A stretch of DNA of 64,000 nt from JBJXGE01 sp046154185. Its GTDB lineage: Bacteria; Planctomycetota; UBA8108; UBA1146; JAJFFE01. Positions within the stretch are counted from its first letter, which is position 1. Every line of letters begins with the position of its first letter. Under the pieces are notes generated by a model. The model was not told where the DNA came from, searched no databases, and worked only from the letters and a program-made list of their open reading frames with translations. The position numbers and the translations under genes were made by a program. Positions 17,956-26,361 of the stretch are shown here, piece by piece. The DNA lies in the NCBI GenBank assembly GCA_046154185.1, contig JBJXGE010000063.1:22473-86472 (forward strand), read 5' to 3'.

Positions 17956-18363
17956 ATGCGAATAACATACTCCGCTCCGATCGCGATCCTAGCGCTCATC
18001 CTCGCGGGCTGTCATACGGCGAGCCCGCGCGGCGGCGGGACGATGATGGAGGAAGAATTTCGCGTCGTCGTGCCGACGTACGCGACCGAAGTGAAACAAG
18101 GCGAGATGCAGACCGTGTCGCTCTCGCTCACGCGCGGCGATCATTTCAAGCGTGACGTCAAGCTCGAGATCACGGCGCCGAAGGGGCTCACGGTCAGTCC
18201 TGAGAACATCACGATCAAAGACAGCGCCAAGCCCGAAACGCAAATTCGAGTCAGCGCCGCCAAGGATTCCGCGATTGGTGAATATCGCATTCACGTGAAG
18301 GCGCACCCGGAATCCGGTGAGTCGACGTCGTGTGAGTTCTCCATAAAGGTCGTCGCGTCCTAG
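17956..18363 (+). CDS. Small lipoprotein with Ig-like domain
   Basis: A 135-residue lipoprotein: signal MRITYSAPIAILALILAGC with lipobox LAGC and the modified Cys at 19. The mature part is a single predicted beta sandwich (EVKQGEMQTVSLSLTRGDHF, VKLEITAPKGLTVSPENITI, YRIHVKAHPESGES) like the NEW3/NPCBM-associated Ig-like domains, about 90 residues. The start at 17956 is chosen because it gives a complete lipoprotein signal. It lies 114 bases after the glycine-zipper gene and could share its transcript. Confidence 0.8.
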   Translation: MRITYSAPIAILALILAGCHTASPRGGGTMMEEEFRVVVPTYATEVKQGEMQTVSLSLTRGDHFKRDVKLEITAPKGLTVSPENITIKDSAKPETQIRVSAAKDSAIGEYRIHVKAHPESGESTSCEFSIKVVAS

Positions 18364-19080
18364 AATCACGGACTCTTCCGGCGGACTTGTTAGCTGCGGA
18401 ACAAAGCCGCACCGAACTCGACCGCTGGAGCCGAGTGGCCAAACGTGGTCGTGAGCAAGCAGATATTTGTTTCCGACGCTGGCGACGTCTTCGTACCCGC
18501 GATCATGACGCGCAACAAGATCCTTCCATGGACTGGCAAAACCGTTGGCAACTTTGTCAACCAGCCATGAATTCAGATTCAGCACGCCGCTCGACGATTC
18601 CGTCGGCTTGGGAGTTGGCGGTGAAAGCGCGAGCAGAAATGCCGATTTAACAAGCAATGCCGCACAGGTCTTCAACCCAATGAAAGCAACGACATCCTGA
18701 CGTGTGCGGGAATGCGCGGACCGACAAGGCCTACAGCTCTTTTTGATCGACGTTGTTGTCGATTGAGAGTTCTTGTGTCGCGTATGTTCCGCGCGCGTCG
18801 GGGTTCTCATCCTTGAGATCCGAGTTTTCCCGGGGCGTTGCCCAAAGGCTGATGAATCGCGCACGTCCGGGGCTCCGGCTTCGCACGGGCGATATCGCGA
18901 CGCGCTCGGTGCTTTGCGGCGTTGCTGGACATCGACGTCTACGAAAATCCTGCGCGCAACGTGCGCGCAGTGGTTTTGTTTCTGCTGCACCCGGTGCGTC
19001 GTCTGCAGCAGTTCGCAATCACGACGAGCTTCCCAACTTTTTCTGGAGGTTTTAGACTCATCATCAATCTCCGGCTGTCA
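18364..19080. other. Gene-poor region, probable relic DNA
   Basis: About 700 bases without a convincing gene on either strand. The second half holds short palindromic bits such as GCGCGCAACGTGCGCGC around 18950. Open frames here have no ribosome sites and show no family resemblance. It may be decayed accessory DNA joined to the relic segment that follows. Confidence 0.5.
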
Positions 19081-19556
19081 CGCCTTGTGACGCTCCCTTG
19101 GAACTGAGGCCCCTTCGCTCCCCCGGCATTACCCGGCTTCAACGCTACTATGAGCCTCTCCGACTTCCGACTCGGCCCAGCCAAACCCTCGCGGGTTGCT
19201 GGTTGGGTGCGCACCCACCGCGCCGGATCTCTTGTGTTGCTTGGATCCACTCTTCGTGCATGCTGTCCTCCACCACTCCGGCGGGTCGGTGTGGTGCTTT
19301 CGTCGTCTCGCCTCACCACGTCGACTTTCCCCTTCAGGCCAGAAGGTCAGCCCCCGCAAAGACCGTTTTCGGAGCTCACGCGATGTTCATGCGCATTACT
19401 GCCCGCACGCTTGCTGCGTCGCTTACACGATTCTTCTACATCCGAGGCTTTCTATGGATTCGTTACCTCCTCCAACACTCAGACTGCTTCCGGCTGGGAC
19501 GACCAGTTGCCGGGTGGGGATCTCACCCACTGAAGATCCAATCCCTACACAACGCA
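19081..19556 (+). mobile_element. Probable mobile-element relic (conserved non-coding-like segment)
   Basis: All forward frames read as proline/serine/histidine-rich nonsense with fragments such as HVDFPLQARRSAPAKTVFGA and MFMRITARTLAASLTRFFYI. Similar spurious translations are familiar from repeated segments in many environmental bacterial genomes, which suggests a dispersed element rather than a gene. It ends exactly where the 105-bp repeat at 19557 begins. No transposase or reverse transcriptase motif was found. The identity is recalled from family-like appearance, not tested. Confidence 0.35.
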
Positions 19557-19657
19557 CGACCTGAAAGGTCCGACAGAGCAAAGCCCGGGGCTAGCTGGCC
19601 CTTGCGGCCTACCCCGGGTAACGATCAAGAAGTTGGTCCGGCCTGAAGGGCCGGCAG
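19557..19657 (+). repeat. 105-bp intergenic repeat, copy A
   Basis: Begins CGACCTGAAAGGTCCGACAG and ends GGCCTGAAGGGCCGGCAG. It contains three nested palindromic pieces (CTGAAAGGTC, CCCGGGG...CCCCGGG, GGCCTGAAGGGCC). Copies B (40081-40188, inverted) and C (40480-40552, partial) share nearly the whole unit. Confidence 0.8.
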
Positions 19658-19788
19658 TGTGAGCGCAAGATTTGCGTGCTGTCCAATTCCACGGTGAATT
19701 CAAGAGACTCTGCTGGGTTAGCCGGATTGGCGAACTGATGAATGCCTCGGTCGTCGGGCACCCCACGCATGTCAGGTCTTGATGTGAC

Positions 19789-20016
19789 TCAGACGATTCT
19801 GACGCGCAAGCTCCGCGGGGCGCAGTGCGCGCCCGGCGTCGGCATCGCGCCGAGCGCCGCCTTGCCAGCGTCCCCGACGACTACTTGGCAAAGCCGCAGC
19901 CCCAGTAGGAGTAAAGGAAGAAATGCTAGGATTGAGAGTCCACACATCCAGCGTCCGTAGCCACTCATCAGGCTGAATAGCGCGCACGACAGCAAAATCG
20001 CGATACAAATTTCCAA
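19789..20016 (-). CDS. Small membrane protein of unknown function
   Basis: A 75-residue frame starting with TTG at 20016, preceded six bases earlier by a perfect AAAGGAGG ribosome site. It has two hydrophobic stretches, LEICIAILLSCALFSLMSG and CGLSILAFLPLLLLGLRLC, then a polar tail. Copy 4 of the 17-bp site lies 73 bases upstream, the same spacing as for the other small membrane-protein genes of this region; this, with the ribosome site, is the main reason to accept the gene. No family was recognised. Confidence 0.55.
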   Translation of the reverse strand: MEICIAILLSCALFSLMSGYGRWMCGLSILAFLPLLLLGLRLCQVVVGDAGKAALGAMPTPGAHCAPRSLRVRIV

Positions 20017-20088
20017 GTCCAGCCTCCTTTGAGCAAATCTACTTCGCGCGTTTCGGCGACTAAGTTAGCCGCGCACGCAAGTCGCGAT

Positions 20089-20105
20089 ATGGGGCAAAAC
20101 CCCAC
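20089..20105 (-). promoter_or_regulatory. Shared 17-bp regulatory site, copy 4
   Basis: Read on the minus strand: GTGGGGTTTTGCCCCAT. It is 73 bases before the TTG start of the small membrane-protein gene, with TAACTT starting 22 bases downstream. Confidence 0.65.
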
Positions 20106-20112
20106 CTCAGAC

Positions 20113-20455
20113 GTGTCGTCGCCCCGGGGGCCGTGGACCGGCCGCGAGCTGCGCTTGTACTTGGCTTTCTTTTCCTTCGCGTCGATTGCGGGCTTGGGGT
20201 CTTTGCGTACGGCGGATACGCCAGCTTCGACCTCACCCCGAACGGCCTCGACCGCGGACCATTCATGGCGCCAACGAGGACCGCGCTCATCGCCTTTCCA
20301 GCTCTTGACAACAAACCCTGCCGGGGCGCGCGACGATCTGTTTCTCTCTCGGCATCATCTTCTGCTACCTGGAGTTCGCACGAGCCGACGCGAATGCCCG
20401 TTCGGCGCCCGGCGATGATTTTCTGGCGGAGTTCCTCCTATTGACGCTGGCGCGC
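20113..20455 (+). pseudogene. Frameshifted remnant of a small two-helix membrane protein gene
   Basis: Three consecutive stretches in three frames read like one protein. Frame A from the GTG at 20113 gives RELRLYLAFFSFASIAGLG. Frame B continues VFAYGGYASFDLTPNGLDRG and PFMAPTRTALIAFPAL. Frame C continues RATICFSLGIIFCYLEFARA and ends ANARSAPGDDFLAEFLLLTL. The first shift falls in the GGGG run near 20195-20200, the second between about 20300 and 20335. Two hydrophobic helices separated by a polar loop are evident. The family was not recognised. Either the gene is dead or the assembly has two indels here. Confidence 0.5.
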
Positions 20456-20752
20456 CCGCCGCCCCTCAAAAGTCGCTCCATACAGCTGATGATTGTGATG
20501 CTTGTAGGTTCCATTCGGCAAAGACGAGTCATCAGATTCTGCCAAGGCACGACGACGAAGAAGAAAGAGCGCGGCGCCAGCACAAAGGCTCGCTGTGCCG
20601 CCGATCAAGCACCAGACAACGGGACCCTCTGACGCATCCGCAAGAGCCATCGCTTCGAGATCGGCGTCGAAGTTGGCCGCGCTGACTCCGAGTCCAAAGA
20701 GCAAAACGCCGAGCGCTAGCAGTGCGACTCCGGCCACTAAGTGGAGTGACAT
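20438..20752 (-). CDS. DUF3185-like small membrane protein
   Basis: A 104-residue protein with two membrane helices: HLVAGVALLALGVLLFGLGV near residues 4-23 and VVWCLIGGTASLCAGAALFL near 45-64. The helix spacing and the second-helix entry (GPVVWCLIGG compare DKSVWLLIGG in the protein at 14609) indicate a diverged DUF3185 relative, lacking the RFFTGSPTD loop. GAGGG lies six bases before the ATG. A polar tail of about 35 residues is extra. Its 3' end overlaps the end of the decayed gene on the other strand. Confidence 0.7.
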   Translation of the reverse strand: MSLHLVAGVALLALGVLLFGLGVSAANFDADLEAMALADASEGPVVWCLIGGTASLCAGAALFLLRRRALAESDDSSLPNGTYKHHNHQLYGATFEGRRARQRQ

Positions 20753-20828
20753 GGGCGCCCTCTTCGATCATTCTCGTTGCGTTTCCGTGCGCGCAATCAA
20801 ATTCCTTCCCACCGCCTCCAACGATTCA

Positions 20829-21638
20829 TCAAAACGCGAGCTCGAAGTAGAGCATCGGACCGCTGAGTTCGAGATCCGTGTCGAGATTTCGTCTCGACTG
20901 CTCGAGCTCGATGTCGACGTGTCGGTAGCCGACGCCGAGGGCGACAAACTCCGCCTGCACGCCGACGCGCGCGTTGAGGTCGATGAAGTCGCCGCGCGTG
21001 TGATCAAAGTGCCCGGTGAAGCCAGTGAAGTCGAGATCAGCGACGACACGCAGCCGATCGCCGATGACGCCCATGTCGAAAGTGGCAAAAGCACCGGCAA
21101 CCGGGAAGACGTCTTCCTTAACCTTGCGGGTTGAAATGCCGCTCGCACTCAACCGAGTCTCGGTGTCGAGGTAGTCCGCGCCGAATTTTGGGCCGATGCA
21201 AATCGGACCAAATCCAAGCCAACCCCACCGCAGGTGCGCGGTGGCGAGGCTGAGGTCGGTACTACTGTCGAGCGTCACACCGGAGGAGTATGTCTGGCCG
21301 TTGTAAGAAATCGTCTCGTTGAGCAGCGTGTTGCCGTCTTCGCTGAGCTCGAAGTAGCTCACATCGAGACCGACCGCTCGCCAGCGAAGATCGGCCGCAA
21401 GGAGAATCGCTTCTTCATCGCCCAATTCAAAGACGTCGTCGATGTCGAGCTTTGAGCCGCGCGTGGCGCTCGAGCCGAGGCTCGTGTCGCCATTGAGTTG
21501 CGGTCGCCAGTAGGCTGCCCGCGCTGCGATGTTTCGTCCTTCGGTGATCGTTGCGCAACCGGACGCGCACACCGCGAACAGCACCGCGCCGAGGACACCG
21601 ACCGCCAACAGCCGTCGACTCGCGAAGTTTCTGGCCAA
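20829..21638 (-). CDS. Outer-membrane beta-barrel lipoprotein
   Basis: A 269-residue protein with lipobox ASGC (lipidated Cys28) after a hydrophobic signal. The mature part is a series of amphipathic strands with aromatic ends (AILLAADLRWRAVGLDVSYF, DLSLATAHLRWGWLGFGPIC, RVGVQAEFVALGVGYRHVDI) and terminates in FELAF, a C-terminal Phe typical of outer-membrane barrels. About 8-10 strands can be drawn. Family unknown. It is on the same strand as the DUF3185-like gene, 76 bases upstream of it, so these may be co-transcribed. Confidence 0.75.
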   Translation of the reverse strand: MARNFASRRLLAVGVLGAVLFAVCASGCATITEGRNIAARAAYWRPQLNGDTSLGSSATRGSKLDIDDVFELGDEEAILLAADLRWRAVGLDVSYFELSEDGNTLLNETISYNGQTYSSGVTLDSSTDLSLATAHLRWGWLGFGPICIGPKFGADYLDTETRLSASGISTRKVKEDVFPVAGAFATFDMGVIGDRLRVVADLDFTGFTGHFDHTRGDFIDLNARVGVQAEFVALGVGYRHVDIELEQSRRNLDTDLELSGPMLYFELAF

Positions 21639-21853
21639 TTCATTTCCTTTCGTTGCGAACCCCGCGGATCACGCGGTGCACATCCGCGATCGCAGGTCTT
21701 GAAAGCGGCTCATTCCGAGCCTGTGATTGAACAACTGCTATTTGCTCGGGCGCAGAGCTATTCTCTGCCGAGTAGAACGCCGGATTCGACTCGGCAGAAA
21801 CGTGAACTGCGTTCAGCAGAAGAACGGCGACCTAGTCTCGGTTCAACTGCACT

Positions 21854-24091
21854 TCAGCGACTTGGCTTCCAGTACGGTGCGACTCGGTAGTGAGCGTAGG
21901 TCCGGCTCGCCCATTCCTCGTCGCGGAAGTTCGGCCAGGTGTCCGTTGTAAAGCTCATGGAATCCGCGAGCTGACTCTCGTTGACGTTGAGAACGAGATG
22001 CTTCGTGTCGCTGCTGCTTCGTAACGACGGCATCGGAATCGCTTGGAGTCTTCCACGGTGCGACAGGATCCCGTAGAGAACGCGGCCGCTCTCGGTATCC
22101 AGAGCGAGATCCTCAAGTTTGCCCAACTCCACGTCTTGCTCATTCCGTACCGTCATGCAGCAAAGATCGCTCGCTTTCAGCCAAGTCGATGCTTCCTGAT
22201 TCCAACGATCGCGGGAGTTCGCTGGCGTTCGACCGAGCTGCTTTTCCTCAGCGCCCGCCGTACGTGACTCCCAGTAGGGTTTTTGTTTGTACTGCTTGTA
22301 GTTTGCCGCTGCGAATTGCGCGTCGGCGAAATTCGGCCAGTTCGTCTTGTCGAAACCGGCGGCCTGTTTGAGCGTTTCCTTGTCAACATCCAACGCGAAC
22401 ACTTTGCCATCGCCCGAGAGCCGAAGCGCCGACCACGGCAAGGCGAACAGCTTGTCGCCCACGCCGAGGAAGCCGCCGAAACTGAGCACGCCAAAGAGAA
22501 TGCGACCGGAATCACCGTCGACGATGATGTCTTCGATTTGTCCAAGCTTCTCGTCGGCCTTATTCATGACCTTCGCGCCCATGAGATCCGTCGCTTTTTG
22601 CCAATTGCGCGGCATGGCGAAACCGTCGTTGACAAATTTCGGGCGCAAGCCGATAGCGCCGGCGCCATCTAACTCGCGCTCGCCAACGACTCTTCCGGTT
22701 GCCGTGTTGACAATCGCCTCTATCAGACGATCCTCGCCAACGAGCAGCGTGACGCGGCACATCATGCTTGGGGCGGCACCATTGATTCCGCGGCCCAGAT
22801 CGGCGCATTCGCCATGAACAGCCCGACCCTTCGAGTGACGTTCGGCAGCGGCGATGTTGTCGGCGAGCGCAAGCTTGTGGCTCTTACAACACGCAGCGAC
22901 TTGCGCCGCGGTTTTGTCCGAGCGAGTACGGTCCACCCAATACGGCTCGACGTGGTAGTGAGAGTGGATGACCATAGCCCACTCGCGATCGGCCATGTTC
23001 GGCCACTTTTCTTTGGAGAAAGCGAAATCTTCGGAGAGTAGCGTTTTGTCGACGCTCAACACGAGGTGCTTGCCTTCGCGGCTCCGCTTGAATTTCGACA
23101 AGGGCAACGCGAAGTTTTTGTCCTGATACGTCAGAACACCGTACAGCGCGCGGCCGTGTTCGGCATCGACGGCCAGATCGCTCAGTTTTCCAATCGACTT
23201 GCCGTCAACGCTGTCGACTTCAATCCCGCACAATTCGCTGGCTTTGTGCCAGTTCGTCATGCGCTGATTCCAGCGCTCGCGATAGCCAGCCGCAGCGCGG
23301 TCCGCTTTTTCCTGTTTGGCTGCTTCGGCGGTCTGCACTTCCCAGTAGGGTTTCTGTTGGTAGTAGTCGTACGTTGAAGTCGCAAATTTCTCATCCGCGA
23401 AATCGGGCCACACATTCTTGTCAAAGCCAGGCGCGCCCTTAAGAACTTCCTTGTCGACGCTCAGAACAAAAGCCCTGTTGTCACCGGAGAGTTGCAAGGA
23501 CTGCCATGGCAATGCGAACAGCTTGTCGCCGACGCCGAGAAAACCACCGAACGAGAGGACTCCGTAGAGTATGCGACCGCTGTCAGTGTCGATCACGATG
23601 TCCTCGAGCTTGCCGAGGTTTTCGTTGGCGTTGTTGGTGACTTTCGTGCCCAAGAGTGCGGTCGCTTTGTGCCAGCTCCGCGCCATCGCGAAATCGTGCT
23701 TCGCATCGACGTCGCATTCCGAGCTCATGCTGACAGTCTGCAGATTCCGCTGAGTGAGCACTTCCCCGTTCTCGGGGTTTATGATCGTCTCAACGAGCCG
23801 ATCTTCACCGACCAGCAGTGCGACTCTGCAAACAAGGCTCGGGCGCTGATTCATGCCGCGGTCCTGCCATTCGCCGAAAACAGCGCGGCCACTGACCGCC
23901 GTCTCTGCTTGGGTGATGGGACTCGAAAGGGAGTGCTTCACGTCTGTGAGCAGCGCGGCGGCTTCCGCCACCGTGCACGGACCGGCTCTGTGTTCCGCCG
24001 ATGTCGCGTACTGCGCGATGGCTAGGCCAGTCAGCCCCAGCGCCGCAGCGATGGCTACCGTCAAAAATTGCCAGCGTCTCAACCACATCAT
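21854..24091 (-). CDS. Exported PRC-barrel protein with tandemly duplicated architecture
   Basis: A 745-residue protein. The start at 24091 is chosen because AGAGGAA precedes it and MMWLRRWQFLTVAIAAALGL is a proper signal peptide; an upstream ATG at 24178 lacks both. Four PRC-barrel repeats lie at about 137-250, 278-386, 494-607 and 634-742, each carrying GKLEDIVIDTDSGRILYGVL or a variant and ending KPYWE/EPYWV. A PepSY-like segment precedes repeats 1 and 3 (38-118 and 398-476, CRVALLVGEDRLVETIINPE versus CRVTLLVGEDRLIEAIVNTA). The whole protein is thus a duplicated PepSY-PRC-PRC unit. Exported PRC-barrels are often stress-linked; function here is unknown. Copy 5 of the 17-bp site is 160 bases upstream. 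Confidence 0.85.
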   Translation of the reverse strand: MMWLRRWQFLTVAIAAALGLTGLAIAQYATSAEHRAGPCTVAEAAALLTDVKHSLSSPITQAETAVSGRAVFGEWQDRGMNQRPSLVCRVALLVGEDRLVETIINPENGEVLTQRNLQTVSMSSECDVDAKHDFAMARSWHKATALLGTKVTNNANENLGKLEDIVIDTDSGRILYGVLSFGGFLGVGDKLFALPWQSLQLSGDNRAFVLSVDKEVLKGAPGFDKNVWPDFADEKFATSTYDYYQQKPYWEVQTAEAAKQEKADRAAAGYRERWNQRMTNWHKASELCGIEVDSVDGKSIGKLSDLAVDAEHGRALYGVLTYQDKNFALPLSKFKRSREGKHLVLSVDKTLLSEDFAFSKEKWPNMADREWAMVIHSHYHVEPYWVDRTRSDKTAAQVAACCKSHKLALADNIAAAERHSKGRAVHGECADLGRGINGAAPSMMCRVTLLVGEDRLIEAIVNTATGRVVGERELDGAGAIGLRPKFVNDGFAMPRNWQKATDLMGAKVMNKADEKLGQIEDIIVDGDSGRILFGVLSFGGFLGVGDKLFALPWSALRLSGDGKVFALDVDKETLKQAAGFDKTNWPNFADAQFAAANYKQYKQKPYWESRTAGAEEKQLGRTPANSRDRWNQEASTWLKASDLCCMTVRNEQDVELGKLEDLALDTESGRVLYGILSHRGRLQAIPMPSLRSSSDTKHLVLNVNESQLADSMSFTTDTWPNFRDEEWASRTYAHYRVAPYWKPSR

Positions 24092-24250
24092 GAGAATTCC
24101 TCTCGTAGGTCGGGCGCGGCAATTTGCCGGCTCCGACGTATCCAACAATTCGAAACTGTTCGCTCTTGCTACCGACATTGCTTTTCTTTCTATTACTTGG
24201 CTTCTCGGCTTTCACTCGCAGGACCCTATGCCACCGGTTGACTCCACGGT

Positions 24251-24267
24251 ATGGGGTGTAACCCGAC
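24251..24267 (-). promoter_or_regulatory. Shared 17-bp regulatory site, copy 5
   Basis: Read on the minus strand: GTCGGGTTACACCCCAT. TAGGGT starts 23 bases downstream; the PRC-barrel start codon is 160 bases away, giving a longer leader than for copies 1-4. Divergent from copy 6. Confidence 0.65.
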
Positions 24268-24339
24268 CGCGAGCGGTAGTCGCAGAGGTCGCGGAATCGC
24301 TGCGAACCGTCGTTGTAGATGTTTGCGCCGAACTGATGG

Positions 24340-24356
24340 GTAGGGTTTCACCCCAT
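24340..24356 (+). promoter_or_regulatory. Shared 17-bp regulatory site, copy 6
   Basis: GTAGGGTTTCACCCCAT, identical to copy 2, facing the two-component operon whose first gene starts 141 bases downstream. TTCGAT lies 23 bases downstream. It suggests the regulator genes belong to their own regulon. Confidence 0.7.
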
Positions 24357-24496
24357 GGACGGCGCAAGCGCAGAGTGGTTCGATCGAGGGGCCGTGACTC
24401 GGTCGCGTGCGAATCTGCAGGCGAGACGGCGCGTCTCGCGGAAGAAGTCGGTAACCAGGAACTCGACGATCTGCAGCACATGAAATCGACAACTCG

Positions 24497-25210
24497 ATGA
24501 AAGTAGTGCCGAAGAAATTCTGTGCGCAATACGCGACGGCGTTACGCAAGCACTTGGCGTCGAATACTAAGAACTGCTCAAAGTCTGCCACGGGATTGGG
24601 TCGCCGCGCCGTATCACTTGGCTTAGAGACGCTCGACCTGGCCAGTACACACAAGCGAGCGCTTAGACCGCTGCTATCGGCGCTGGCTTCAACCAAAGCA
24701 AGGAACGCCGGTTTGAAATCGGCGAGAGACTTCTTCGCGGCGGCCGTGACCCCGATTGAACAGACGCACCGTACCGCTTTGAAGGCCGCTCTCGACGTCG
24801 ATCACTTGACGCGAACTCTACGTCGGCGCACCCTTCAATCTTCGAAGTCAGGCCGCTCCTTGAAGCGCGGCATCATCAAGCGCCAAGTCGCTGAGAAGGC
24901 GCTCCGAGTGAGCGGCCATCGCCGGTTCAAATCATTGCGAGCATCCCGTCAACAGGAAAAGCACCTGCGACACTCAACGCGCAATCTCCTCGCCGTGAGT
25001 GAGCGCGATCGCCAAAGTTTCAGCCATCTCATCCGAAATGAAATCGCCCAAATTCTGCTGGGCATACATGTCCAGCTATTGGCGTTACGACGCGCGGTGA
25101 AAACCAACGCCGCCAACCTCAAACAAGAGTTTACCAACACGCGAGTGTTGGTAAAAAAATCGGCCCCCACGATTAGTCGAATTGCGCGCGAATTTTGGGA
25201 GTCACGATGA
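24497..25210 (+). CDS. Truncated, catalytically dead paralog of the downstream histidine kinase
   Basis: A 237-residue protein that aligns without gaps to the first 237 residues of the next gene product: FFAAAVTPIEQTHRTALKAA here versus FFAEALLPIEETHRSARKAS there. The HisKA_3 dimerisation helix is recognisable (SHLIRNEIAQILLGIHVQLL), but the phosphoacceptor His180 of the kinase is Arg180 here, and the protein stops where the ATPase domain would begin. It therefore cannot phosphorylate or be phosphorylated at that site. It overlaps the kinase gene by four bases (ATGA), so the two are translationally coupled. A role as heterodimeric modulator is inferred. Confidence 0.8.
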   Translation: MKVVPKKFCAQYATALRKHLASNTKNCSKSATGLGRRAVSLGLETLDLASTHKRALRPLLSALASTKARNAGLKSARDFFAAAVTPIEQTHRTALKAALDVDHLTRTLRRRTLQSSKSGRSLKRGIIKRQVAEKALRVSGHRRFKSLRASRQQEKHLRHSTRNLLAVSERDRQSFSHLIRNEIAQILLGIHVQLLALRRAVKTNAANLKQEFTNTRVLVKKSAPTISRIAREFWESR

Positions 25211-26361
25211 AAAGTAGACGCGTCGAGTTCTTACGCCGTTACCAGAAGGGATTACGCGACTACGTCGCGAAGAATTCCGCAGTGAATTTGCAGCTGGCGC
25301 GGCGCATGGGTCGACTGGCCGTGCTGCGTGACGTCGAAACGCTCGAGCTGGCGGATATTCATGAGCAGGCGCTGGCCGCCCTGATTCTACTGAGCGAATC
25401 CGACACCGTTCGATGCAGAAAAGTCAAGCGTGCGAGGGCTTTCTTCGCTGAAGCCTTGCTCCCGATCGAGGAAACACATCGCTCCGCACGCAAGGCCAGC
25501 GAGCACTTGCGCAAGCTCAATAGCCAGCTCAGTGAGCGCACCGCCGCATTGGCCAACTCGAACCGAAAACTAAAGTTGCAGATCGCGCGACGACGGGTTA
25601 TCGAGCGAAACCTCCGAGCAAGTGAGCTGCGCTCCAGCTTGTTGTTGTCACAGTCGACCCACCTGCAGAGTCAACTGCGAAGGCTTTCCCGGCAAATTCT
25701 GTCGGCGCACGAGGAGGAGCGCAGAAAGATCAGCCGCGAGTTGCACGATGTCGTCGCGCAGGTCCTAACGGGGATTAACGTCGAGTTGGCGAGCCTCAAG
25801 GAAGAGTCCGGTGCCAACTCTAAGCGCTTGAGCCAGAAGATCTCGCGCACACAAAAGCTAGTGGAGAAGTCGGTGGACATCGTGCATCAATTTGCACGCG
25901 ACCTGCGGCCGGCCGTGTTGGATGACCTCGGACTGATTCCCGCTCTGCATGCGTTCATGAAAAACCTTACCAAGCAAACCGGCATCCGCATGAGCCTGAC
26001 GGCGTCGCCCGAGTTAGAAGCACTAGATAATCCTCGGCGTACGGTCCTCTATCGAGTCGTGCAGGAAGCGCTAACAAACGTCGCCCGCCACTCAAAAGCC
26101 AGCCGAGTCAACGTGAGCATCCGGAAACTCGCCAACACAGTTCGGCTTCAAGTAAACGACAACGGCCGGTCATTCGACGCAAAACATGTTTTGCACGCAA
26201 GCCGAATCAAGCGGCTGGGTATTTTGGGCATGCGGGAGCGGGTCGAAATGGTCGGCGGAGAATTCCGGGTAGAGTCGGCGCCGGGGCATGGCACAATGGT
26301 TGAGGCGAAAATCCCGCTTAACACGAAACAAACAGTTCTCAAGAAGCGCGAGGTCGAATGA
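25207..26361 (+). CDS. Soluble NarL/DesK-class histidine kinase
   Basis: A 384-residue sensor kinase starting at the ATG in the ATGA overlap with the upstream gene. The N-terminal 100 residues are helical and lack membrane segments; a coiled coil spans about 95-165. HisKA_3 motif: HEEERRKISRELHDVVAQVL with phosphoacceptor His180. The HATPase_c domain shows the N box VVQEALTNVARHSKA, G1 box VNDNGRSFD and G2 region RLGILGMRERVEMVGGEF. It phosphorylates a NarL-type regulator in this family, here surely the product of the next gene, which it overlaps by four bases. The signal is unknown and must be intracellular or come through a partner. Confidence 0.92.
   Translation: MKSRRVEFLRRYQKGLRDYVAKNSAVNLQLARRMGRLAVLRDVETLELADIHEQALAALILLSESDTVRCRKVKRARAFFAEALLPIEETHRSARKASEHLRKLNSQLSERTAALANSNRKLKLQIARRRVIERNLRASELRSSLLLSQSTHLQSQLRRLSRQILSAHEEERRKISRELHDVVAQVLTGINVELASLKEESGANSKRLSQKISRTQKLVEKSVDIVHQFARDLRPAVLDDLGLIPALHAFMKNLTKQTGIRMSLTASPELEALDNPRRTVLYRVVQEALTNVARHSKASRVNVSIRKLANTVRLQVNDNGRSFDAKHVLHASRIKRLGILGMRERVEMVGGEFRVESAPGHGTMVEAKIPLNTKQTVLKKREVE

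Noticed and set aside
17989..18990. Leftward 333-codon frame
   Set aside because: It is antisense to the Ig-like lipoprotein, whose signal peptide and lipobox are clear; the translation is compositionally random.
20595..21134. Rightward 179-codon frame over the outer-membrane protein
   Set aside because: Mirror of the beta-barrel gene; the Val/Asp alternation is an antisense artefact.
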